The translations under genes and the position numbers were made by a program. DNA of 20,708 bases from a virus. The stretch's first letter is position 1. Every line of letters starts with the position of its first letter. The notes under the pieces were generated by a model that made no database searches, was not told the DNA's origin, and worked only from the letters and a program-made list of their open reading frames with translations. Location: the IMG/VR virus record IMGVR_UViG_3300025128_006297, positions 1 to 20,708 of that record. One strand, written 5' to 3'. This document shows positions 15,647 to 20,708 of this stretch, in pieces.

Positions 15647-15915
15647 GTAAGAATAAGAATAGACTAAGAGAATGTTGTAATTGCTGTTTGGCACACGACG
15701 TAGCGTGCCCAGTGGAAGATTGCAGACAATGGATCGATTACGAAGAAGATAATAACTGTACGCTGATAGCAGTACAAAAGAATGGAGCAATGACCCTCCG
15801 AGAGATAGGAGATAGGCTCGATGTCAGCTTTGTTCGAGTGAAACAGATTGAGTCCGAGATATTAAAAAAATTAGATAAGAAATTCCCAGACTTAAAAAAA
15901 CAGCTATTGAAATGA
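15643..15915 (+). CDS. Small sigma-factor region 4-like protein with cysteine-rich N-terminus
   Basis: The 90-residue product ends with a clear sigma region 4 helix-turn-helix at residues 51-77: TLREIGDRLDVSFVRVKQIE, then an ILKKL helix, matching the housekeeping-sigma pattern TLxEIGxxxxVTRERVRQIExxALxKLR. The region that binds the -35 element is therefore present, but regions 1-3, including the -10-reading region 2, are missing. The N-terminus holds seven cysteines (11, 12, 14, 15, 22, 27, 39) and may bind zinc. By comparison with T4 late transcription proteins it might act on host RNA polymerase, but this is inference. GAGGAG lies upstream and the ATGA overlap couples it to the preceding gene. 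Confidence 0.8.
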   Translation: MSKNKNRLRECCNCCLAHDVACPVEDCRQWIDYEEDNNCTLIAVQKNGAMTLREIGDRLDVSFVRVKQIESEILKKLDKKFPDLKKQLLK

Positions 15916-15926
15916 TTTTATGGGAC

Positions 15927-15953
15927 TTTACCATATTACAAACTATTTATACT
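15927..15953 (+). promoter_or_regulatory. Possible promoter ahead of the acidic protein
   Basis: TATACT at 15948-15953 lies 15 bases after TTTACC at 15927-15932. The short spacer weakens the call, but the resulting leader of about 24 bases before ATG 15984, with AGGAG, matches the other units. The non-coding gap here is 68 bases. Confidence 0.4.
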
Positions 15954-15983
15954 TGACTCAATCAACCAATTAGGAGACAAATC

Positions 15984-16787
15984 ATGAGTGACAACAAGAA
16001 CTTACTAAACGAGAACACACTTCGCCGTTTTATGAAGCTTGCTTCTCTTCACAGTCTTGCCGATTCAACTGTTGAAAAGGTGATCGTAAAAGAGGAAGAG
16101 ATCGTAGAAGAAGGCTATGGACATAAGAAAGGCGACGACGACCGTGAGGCCATGGCCCATGGCGACGAGGCTCATAGTGATTATGAGACCACAAAGAAAG
16201 GCGACGAGACCGAAGAAGGTATGCCCGCTTACATGCAAGAGGACGAGGCAGAAGAGCTTCGTGCTGATGCAGAGATGGACATGGACGACGCTGCTGACGA
16301 TTTAGCATTAGCCGCAGACGACGACATGGACGCTGCTGAAGACGCCATGGACGCCGCAGAGGACGAGATGGAAGACGCAGAGGCAGACATGGAAGACGCC
16401 GAAGAAGAAGTAGAGATGGCTGAGAAAGAGGCTCTCGCAGTAGACGTAATGGATGCTGTTGCCGCTGCCCTCGACGCTGCCCTTGGAACTGTAACTACAG
16501 TTGAGACTGGCGACGAAGAGCCAGAGCTTGAGCTAGACGACACAGAGGTTGTTGACCTTGGCGACGACGAGCTTGAGATCGAGGACGACGAAGAGCTTGA
16601 GATGGCTGAAATGGCCCACGCAGAAGAAGAAGAGGTAATGGAAGAAGCAGTTGTAAGTCAGATCGTTGATCGTGTTGCAGCCCGCTTAACTCAAGAAGTC
16701 AAAGATGATAAGAAAGATCAATTGGCTGAGAGTCTTGCCGACAAAATAATCTTTGCTCGTCTTACAGCAAAGAGCACCTCTAAGTAA
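15984..16787 (+). CDS. Extremely acidic heptad-repeat protein, possible scaffold/core protein
   Basis: The 267-residue product starts with a basic amphipathic segment (NENTLRRFMKLASLHSL, residues 9-25) and ends with a charged helix (DKKDQLAESLADKIIFARL). Between them about 150 residues are mostly Asp, Glu, Ala and Met. Methionines 115, 122, 129 and 136 are exactly seven residues apart, so the middle is a heptad repeat and probably a long helix. I recall similar openings near head-assembly proteins of marine phages but cannot verify this. A scaffolding or prohead-core role is the first guess, a DNA-mimic or calcium-binding role the alternatives. It probably has its own promoter and a strong AGGAG site. 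Confidence 0.85.
   Translation: MSDNKNLLNENTLRRFMKLASLHSLADSTVEKVIVKEEEIVEEGYGHKKGDDDREAMAHGDEAHSDYETTKKGDETEEGMPAYMQEDEAEELRADAEMDMDDAADDLALAADDDMDAAEDAMDAAEDEMEDAEADMEDAEEEVEMAEKEALAVDVMDAVAAALDAALGTVTTVETGDEEPELELDDTEVVDLGDDELEIEDDEELEMAEMAHAEEEEVMEEAVVSQIVDRVAARLTQEVKDDKKDQLAESLADKIIFARLTAKSTSK
16305..16424 (+). repeat. In-frame 21-base repeats coding the acidic heptads
   Basis: Imperfect 21-base units code heptads such as MDAAEDA, MDAAEDE, MEDAEAD and MEDAEEE (about residues 108-147 of the acidic protein). The gac, gcc, gag and gaa codons recur with small changes, as expected of old tandem duplication. Confidence 0.7.
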
Positions 16788-16799
16788 TAGAGCTTTGGT

Positions 16800-17432
16800 T
16801 TGATTGAGACAAACAAAGAAAAGCTTGAGAGATTAAATGGCGAAATCGAGAAGAACATTCCCGGTTTCGCCATTTTAAGTAAGAGGGATAGCACTCTGAT
16901 GAGACTGTTGTCTAAGCTCTTGTTCTTCAACAAGGGCTTTACGACGCAGTATGTCACAGTGATTTATCCGAAGCTTTACGTCCCAGAGCTTCCCTGGTAT
17001 CCTAACGATCCCAGGAGAGCCTTTGAGGTATTGGCTCACGAGTATGTCCACCTACAGGACACCAAGAGAATGGGGAAGGTGTTTGACCTTCTCTATCTCA
17101 CCCCGCAAATCTTTGCCCTCGCAGCCCTCGGAGCCTTTTGGAACCTATCGTTCCTCTGGGCTCTTCTATTCCTTCTACCACTACCAAGCCCAGGCCGAGC
17201 CTACTTGGAGTTCCGTGGATACAGAATGAGTATGGCCGTTGCGATGTGGCAAGGAAGAAACCCGAACATCGAGTGGATGGTAAAACAATTTACCACAGGC
17301 GCTTATTATTGGATGTTCCCCTTTAAAAAATACTTGACAAACAAGTTCCAAAAAGAGTATAATAGGATTGAAGCTGGTGATTACGAGCCAGAGTTAAAGA
17401 ATATCAAGGACAAGTTTTTTACAAAAGGATAA
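16800..17432 (+). CDS. Membrane-associated HExxH metallopeptidase-like protein, TTG start
   Basis: The 210-residue protein has a zinc-protease signature, His80-Glu81-x-x-His84 in VLAHEYVHLQD, followed by a long hydrophobic stretch (about residues 95-129, FALAALGAFWNLSFLWALLF, probably one helical hairpin). Glu137 in AYLEFRGYRMSM could be the third zinc ligand, as in gluzincins (HExxH...E). This arrangement resembles small membrane-bound metallopeptidases of the M48 kind, but the family is not identified. The active site would lie at the membrane face. Start: only a TTG at 16800 gives the full N-terminus and its ribosome site is weak, so a later start is possible. A promoter for the next gene lies in its last codons. 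Confidence 0.75.
   Translation: MIETNKEKLERLNGEIEKNIPGFAILSKRDSTLMRLLSKLLFFNKGFTTQYVTVIYPKLYVPELPWYPNDPRRAFEVLAHEYVHLQDTKRMGKVFDLLYLTPQIFALAALGAFWNLSFLWALLFLLPLPSPGRAYLEFRGYRMSMAVAMWQGRNPNIEWMVKQFTTGAYYWMFPFKKYLTNKFQKEYNRIEAGDYEPELKNIKDKFFTKG
17334..17363 (+). promoter_or_regulatory. Sigma70-type promoter ahead of the 17438 gene
   Basis: TTGACA at 17334-17339, an 18-base spacer and TATAAT at 17358-17363, inside the 3' end of the metallopeptidase-like gene. The leader to ATG 17438 would be about 68 bases. An ACTTG-ACAAA-CAAGT repeat covers the -35. Confidence 0.65.
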
Positions 17433-17437
17433 AATAG

Positions 17438-17860
17438 ATGTACGAGTTTATGTACTTTGCGTTTGGCATCCTTGCCTACCGCATCATCTCCACAGTTATT
17501 AACTACGGGCACCTCACCGACCACGTCAAATTGGTCAACGAACAGTCCCTTCGAGTTCTAGGGGCAGTCACAGAAGACATTTCTTTTGCCCGAGGCTTAA
17601 AATATAAAACATTAAAAGAGTCAGGGATGGCAGAAGACGAAGTAGAGAAGATTAAAATCGTAGACGACAAGTCTTACCAGGTATGGAAGGACGTAACAAT
17701 CGGTCGTGTTATCTACACATTCCCTAAGCACTACAGGCATTTGATTAAATATATTGACTGGACAGGGGCGATGAAGGAACTAGAGCATATTTATAAAAGA
17801 GACATGCAGCGATTAGAGAAGATTCGTAAGAAAAATCTTGACAAGAAGAAGGAAGGATGA
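17438..17860 (+). CDS. Unassigned protein with one N-terminal membrane helix
   Basis: The 140-residue product opens with a hydrophobic, aromatic stretch (MYEFMYFAFGILAYRIISTV) that fits a single membrane anchor. A soluble helical region follows (VNEQSLRVLGAVTEDISFARGLKYKTLKESG) and then a basic tail (RLEKIRKKNLDKKKEG). No catalytic motif or cysteine cluster is seen and the family is not recognised. The gene lies six bases after the metallopeptidase-like gene behind AAGGAT, and both products are membrane proteins, so a joint role is possible. Its last codons hold the next promoter. Confidence 0.72.
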   Translation: MYEFMYFAFGILAYRIISTVINYGHLTDHVKLVNEQSLRVLGAVTEDISFARGLKYKTLKESGMAEDEVEKIKIVDDKSYQVWKDVTIGRVIYTFPKHYRHLIKYIDWTGAMKELEHIYKRDMQRLEKIRKKNLDKKKEG

Positions 17861-17866
17861 TAAGAT
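17838..17866 (+). promoter_or_regulatory. Sigma70-type promoter that decides the next start codon
   Basis: TTGACA at 17838-17843, a 17-base spacer and TAAGAT at 17861-17866, with TG one base before the -10. The -10 covers the ATG at 17865. Transcripts starting near 17873 would first meet ATG 17901, which has TGGAG six bases ahead. Confidence 0.6.
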
Positions 17867-17900
17867 GGTTTCAACTTTAAAATCAAATTTGGAGTATAAC

Positions 17901-18206
17901 ATGAAAGCATCAGCCTGGAGAATCCCCACTGGCATCAAGGGGGACTATCTTTATCACCTTCAAGTGGACGGTCAACTTGGTCGCTCCAAACGAAAGGTCT
18001 ATAGGATTATGGACGACTGGCGTTTGGTAGGCGATGGCTCTTCTATGGTTATCTTTTCAAGGAGCTTTGATAGCATTGCTTCCTGGGTTAAGTGGGCAAA
18101 GTCTTTTCCATTCGAACTGGAAGAACTTGACTCTAAGACAGATAAACCAAAGAAGATCAAGCTCGGTCTCGCAGCCCAACGGCGCAAAAAAAGGAAAACA
18201 AAATAA
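17901..18206 (+). CDS. Unassigned small basic protein
   Basis: I place the start at ATG 17901 because it follows TGGAG at 17890-17894 and lies downstream of the promoter at 17838-17866. ATG 17865, with GGAAGG upstream, is possible on a read-through transcript and would add 12 residues. The 101-residue product contains KASAWRIPTGIKGDYLYHLQ, an aromatic SWVKWAKSFPFELEEL stretch and a very basic tail (AAQRRKKRKTK). There is no signal, membrane helix or metal motif, and the family is not recognised. The tail suggests nucleic-acid contact. The gene ends directly at the ClpP-like start. Confidence 0.65.
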   Translation: MKASAWRIPTGIKGDYLYHLQVDGQLGRSKRKVYRIMDDWRLVGDGSSMVIFSRSFDSIASWVKWAKSFPFELEELDSKTDKPKKIKLGLAAQRRKKRKTK

Positions 18207-18929
18207 ATGGACTTTGCCAAAAAGAAAAAAACAACAGAAGACGAAGAGCCTAAAGAGGAAAAGGCAGAAGCAACACCCGAGGAGCAAGCAAAAACTTTAG
18301 AAGATATGCTCGCCTCCTCACCAGTGTTGTTCCTAAATTCTCCCCAAGAGCCTCCTCAAGATGAAGTTAAGATCAGAAACCTCACACTCTACGGAGACTT
18401 GGTGGAAGATAAAGCAGCAGAGCTTTGCTTTGCCCTCAATGCATTAAAGGAGATGGGGAAATACAAAACCCTCAAAGATCCCGAAGATGCTACTTCAGCA
18501 ATCATCACGGCCTACAAGCCAATTGACTTTACCATCTCAACCTACGGTGGTTCAGCCCTCGACATGTTCGCCATCTACGATACAATGCGTATGGTGCGTG
18601 AAGAGTGCGGCATCAACACTTTAGGGATTGGAAAGGTTATGTCCGCAGGAGTTCTGCTCCTTGCAGCAGGATCTAAAGGAAAGAGAAAGATTGGCCGCAA
18701 CTGCCGTGTTATGATTCACAGTGTTGTTGGTGGAAGCCACGGAAGCATTCACAACCTTGAGAATGAGATGGACGAGGTCCGTTGGATTCAAGACAAGTAC
18801 AGTGAATTGCTTTGTGCCGAGACAGACATGACTAGATCTTACCTCAAGAAGATCTTAGGAAGAAAAGTCAATGTTTATCTCACGGCGGTCGAGGCGGTCG
18901 AGTTGGGCATCGCAGACGAAGTGGTATAA
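18207..18929 (+). CDS. ClpP-family (S14) serine protease, catalytic Asp not visible
   Basis: The ClpP fold is clear over residues 55-240 of this 240-residue protein: an oxyanion Gly114-Gly115 (TYGGSALDMFAIYDTM), the nucleophile Ser146 in GKVMSAGVLLLAAGSKG and His171 in RVMIHSVVGGSHG, closing with AVEAVELGIADEV. The third residue of the family triad (Asp171 of mature E. coli ClpP) aligns with about Gly218, and residues 209-228 contain no Asp or Glu. A charged, Lys/Glu-rich head of about 30 residues replaces the propeptide, and about 15 extra residues lie near 85-104. It may partner with a host Clp ATPase or act as a head-maturation protease. No ClpX or ClpA is seen. Confidence 0.88.
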   Translation: MDFAKKKKTTEDEEPKEEKAEATPEEQAKTLEDMLASSPVLFLNSPQEPPQDEVKIRNLTLYGDLVEDKAAELCFALNALKEMGKYKTLKDPEDATSAIITAYKPIDFTISTYGGSALDMFAIYDTMRMVREECGINTLGIGKVMSAGVLLLAAGSKGKRKIGRNCRVMIHSVVGGSHGSIHNLENEMDEVRWIQDKYSELLCAETDMTRSYLKKILGRKVNVYLTAVEAVELGIADEVV

Positions 18930-18930
18930 G
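18903..18930 (+). promoter_or_regulatory. Weak promoter candidate ahead of the 18973 gene
   Basis: TATAAG at 18925-18930 with TG one base upstream (extended -10), 16 bases after a poor -35, TTGGGC. It overlaps the ClpP-like stop. The leader would be about 38 bases and ends with TAGGAG before ATG 18973. Confidence 0.35.
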
Positions 18931-18972
18931 GAAAGCCCGTCAGAAGAAATTTTTTCCAGGTAGGAGTAAATT

Positions 18973-19833
18973 ATGAAACCAATTGAAGAAGCAATAGACA
19001 ACTATTTCCGCCCAAAGGTATCCTTTGAGCAGTTATGCGAAGTAGTAGAAGAGGTAATGCTAACAAAAGAGTCCCAGCGTGGATTCGCTTACGAAGAGGA
19101 AGTCATCGCAGTTCTCAACTCCGCTGGCCTCGCAGGTAACATTACTTCAGGTGCAGGCGCAAGTGCAGCAGCGGCAGATGCCGACATGAACATTGGTGGA
19201 AACATTCAGAAGATTGAAGTCAAGCTAGACGGCAATGCACAAATGGGGGGCACTTCTTTGAGGTACAACCCTCTTACGGATGACGCTACCGAAAGGTTTG
19301 TCATCGTTTCCGATACTGTTGACCCAGATACAGTATCTCTTATGGAAGAGGCGCTCACCCCGCTTGTCCCCAGGCTAAACGACTTCCTTGAGTTCGTCGG
19401 AGCCACCAAGTTCCCCGCAACCGTAACCCGAGACAAGTGGGTTGAAGCAAAGCAACTTGGACTCCTTCGCCCCCTCAATGTTAAAGTCAAGAGGACCACC
19501 AACTTCATCATCAACCATTACCGCAAGAAGGGTGTCAACTACATTCAAATCGGAGGCAGTGGACTGTTCTATCTCGCAGACAACCCGGCGAACCTTCCCA
19601 TCCCCCAATTGGATGGTGAAATCAATATCGAACTACGACCAGGCCGCTCAGGTTCCAAGACCCGTAAGGACGGAACAAAGGTTGTAGGCGGCGGGCTACG
19701 TGTTCAAGGCAGGCTCCGCTTCAAGGGCAAGTCCCCCTTCACACTTGATGACCCCGAAAGTATTAGGGAAATGATGGAAGCACACAACGTGGAGGCCGCA
19801 GAAGAGCCCCCATCCGACGAAACAACCCCCTAA
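18973..19833 (+). CDS. Possible PD-(D/E)XK nuclease
   Basis: The 286-residue product has a pattern consistent with the PD-(D/E)XK nuclease core: an acidic helix with Glu41-Glu43 (FAYEEEVIAVL), then Asp71 (ADADMNI), then Glu82-x-Lys84 in KIEVKLDG and Gln90 in NAQMGGTSLRYN. Other elements are a Gly/Ala-rich ITSGAGASAAAADAD turn and a C-terminal strand-rich, basic part (ELRPGRSGSKTRKDG, GGGLRVQGRLRFKG). A role in DNA cleavage, branch resolution or host DNA breakdown would follow if the fold is right. I infer this from motif spacing only, and the specific family is not identified. TAGGAG precedes the ATG by seven bases. Confidence 0.65.
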   Translation: MKPIEEAIDNYFRPKVSFEQLCEVVEEVMLTKESQRGFAYEEEVIAVLNSAGLAGNITSGAGASAAAADADMNIGGNIQKIEVKLDGNAQMGGTSLRYNPLTDDATERFVIVSDTVDPDTVSLMEEALTPLVPRLNDFLEFVGATKFPATVTRDKWVEAKQLGLLRPLNVKVKRTTNFIINHYRKKGVNYIQIGGSGLFYLADNPANLPIPQLDGEINIELRPGRSGSKTRKDGTKVVGGGLRVQGRLRFKGKSPFTLDDPESIREMMEAHNVEAAEEPPSDETTP

Positions 19834-19843
19834 CCAACATACA

Positions 19844-19873
19844 CTCTCTAAAACCGTTTCGTCCGTTAGAGAG
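19844..19873. terminator. Hairpin after the nuclease-like gene, doubtful terminator
   Basis: CTCTCTAA at 19844-19851 pairs with TTAGAGAG at 19866-19873 (eight base pairs, 14-base loop). It is not followed by a T-run on the + strand (cAAAAATAAAG follows), so it is a poor intrinsic terminator. It may mark or protect a 3' end just before the GroEL promoter. Confidence 0.35.
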
Positions 19874-19896
19874 CAAAAATAAAGTAAAATAAGTCC

Positions 19897-19924
19897 TTTA
19901 CATTTCTGTAGAAATGATTATAAT
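19897..19924 (+). promoter_or_regulatory. Sigma70-type promoter ahead of GroEL
   Basis: TTTACA at 19897-19902, a 16-base spacer and TATAAT at 19919-19924. Transcription from near 19931 would leave about 23 bases before ATG 19954, with GAGG at 19940-19943. I see no CIRCE-type heat-shock operator. Confidence 0.72.
19901..19916. repeat. Inverted repeat between -35 and -10 of the GroEL promoter
   Basis: CATTTC-TGTA-GAAATG, a perfect six-base stem with a four-base loop, fills the spacer and touches the -35 box. A protein bound here would block RNA polymerase, so this is a candidate operator. Confidence 0.55.
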
Positions 19925-19953
19925 AGTAACAACACCAACGAGGCTATACAACT

Positions 19954-20708
19954 ATGACCAAACACTATGATTCGGGAGAGTCCCTCCAACAAAAGATTCT
20001 TGACGGAATCGACATCCTTGCCGACAATGTGGCATCCACACTTGGCCCAAGAGGGCGCAATGTGATCTTACACAAGGCAGGCGTCAATCCTATCGTCACC
20101 AAAGACGGAGTAACCGTCGCTAACTTTGTTGAGTTGGATGACCCGTTCCAAAACGCCGCTGTTCAAATTATGAAGCAAGCAGCATCTGAAACAAACAACA
20201 ACGCTGGGGATGGGACAACCACCTCCACCGTTCTTGCCCGAGCAATCCTCAAGCATTCCCAACGCTTCTTAGCGACCGGGGCTTCGCCCGTTGAACTGAA
20301 GAGGGGCATTGACAAAGCGGTTGCTGGCCTTGTGGAGAACCTGGAAGAGGCTGCTTCACCCATCTCAAGTGCTGAAGACATTGAGCACATCGCAACCATC
20401 TCGGCTAATGGCGACAAGACAATCGGAAAATTAATCGCTACTGCTGTCGATGCTGCTGGGAAGGATGGGGCCATCACTGTTGAGGAGGCACGTGCTGTTG
20501 AGACGACCCTGGACATTGTGGAAGGGTTTCGGTTTGATTCAGGTTATCTATCGCCGCAGTTTATTACGGACCAGCGGAGAGGTTCGGCTTCGTACAATGA
20601 GCCTTACTTCTTGGTTACAGACTATGCCATGGAGAGTGTGGAAGAGCTTCTGCCTGTCCTTGAGGTTGTTGCCCGAGAGGCACGCCCCTTCGTAATTGTT
20701 GCGGAGAA
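19954..20708 (+). CDS. groEL: GroEL chaperonin, N-terminal part (3' end outside window)
   Basis: The frame is open from ATG 19954 to the window edge (251 full codons), covering the equatorial, intermediate and much of the apical domain. The family's key stretches are present: TLGPRGRNVIL, TKDGVTVA (nucleotide-binding Asp), NAGDGTTTSTVLA (catalytic Asp in GDGTT), ELKRGIDKAV, ATISANGDKTIG, DIVEGFRFDSGYLSPQF and LLPVLEVVARE. Up to this point it aligns with bacterial GroEL without obvious gaps. It would form a ring that folds phage proteins in an ATP cycle, with the phage GroES at 7437 or the host's. It has its own promoter. Whether the C-terminal GGM tail is present cannot be seen. Confidence 0.95.
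   Translation, partial: MTKHYDSGESLQQKILDGIDILADNVASTLGPRGRNVILHKAGVNPIVTKDGVTVANFVELDDPFQNAAVQIMKQAASETNNNAGDGTTTSTVLARAILKHSQRFLATGASPVELKRGIDKAVAGLVENLEEAASPISSAEDIEHIATISANGDKTIGKLIATAVDAAGKDGAITVEEARAVETTLDIVEGFRFDSGYLSPQFITDQRRGSASYNEPYFLVTDYAMESVEELLPVLEVVAREARPFVIVAE

Noticed and set aside
15901-15983. Small RNA or riboswitch in the gap before the acidic protein
   Set aside because: The gap is only 68 bases, AT-rich and without a stable hairpin; it is better explained by a promoter and leader.
16229-16543. Minus-strand Ser/Ala-rich reading frame of 104 codons
   Set aside because: It is the complement of the acidic repeat: GAC, GAG and GCC codons read backwards give Ser and Ala runs, with no independent start signal.
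19844-19896. CIRCE-type heat-shock operator ahead of GroEL
   Set aside because: The repeat CTCTCTAA/TTAGAGAG with a 14-base loop does not match the CIRCE sequence and lies upstream of the promoter.

Overview
This window looks like part of a tailed double-stranded DNA phage genome, probably a large one from a marine or aquatic setting. Every gene I can support is on the + strand. The genes are packed with 1 to 17 base overlaps or very short gaps, and no non-coding stretch exceeds about 150 bases. The content is typical of a phage replication and nucleotide-metabolism region: a RecA/UvsX-type recombinase, a 5' nuclease, a DnaB-type helicase, a DNA polymerase III alpha subunit, a B12-dependent ribonucleotide reductase, dUTPase, a dCMP deaminase-like protein and a GMP reductase/IMP dehydrogenase-like protein. 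Mixed with these are a GroES, the first part of a GroEL, a ClpP-like protease and a lytic transglycosylase. I see no rRNA, tRNA, CRISPR array, transposase or integrase. The host cannot be named. Consensus sigma70-type promoters point to a bacterium with ordinary housekeeping RNA polymerase, and a class II reductase implies that adenosylcobalamin is available.

Layout. 1-3274: tail of the recombinase, deaminase-like protein, five small or unassigned genes (one a two-helix membrane protein), then the FEN-type 5' nuclease. 3328-7123: helicase and class II ribonucleotide reductase. 7191-8271: a small helical protein, GroES-like co-chaperonin and lytic transglycosylase. 8264-13489: two unassigned proteins (one resembling sugar nucleotidyltransferases) coupled to the polymerase. 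13533-15311: dUTPase, a zinc-ribbon-like protein and the GMP reductase/IMPDH-like enzyme. 15308-15915: a possible ribbon-helix-helix protein and a small sigma region 4-like protein. 15984-19833: a very acidic heptad-repeat protein, a membrane protein with an HExxH metallopeptidase motif, a one-helix membrane protein, a small basic protein, the ClpP-like protease and a possible PD-(D/E)XK nuclease. 19954-end: GroEL, cut by the window edge.

How the genes work together. The deaminase-like protein, dUTPase, reductase and purine enzyme would adjust the nucleotide pool. Helicase, polymerase, 5' nuclease and recombinase would form most of a replisome; clamp, loader, primase, ligase and SSB are not in this window. 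GroES and GroEL lie 12 kb apart, but each sits directly behind its own promoter region. At least nine sites fit a TTGACA/TTTACA, 16-18 base spacer, TATAAT-like promoter, usually followed within 12-70 bases by a start codon, and several have perfect inverted repeats around the -10. The region is therefore probably read as many short transcription units. The sigma region 4-like protein is a candidate for redirecting host polymerase, although no distinct phage promoter motif was found. Three genes appear to start with TTG and two with GTG.
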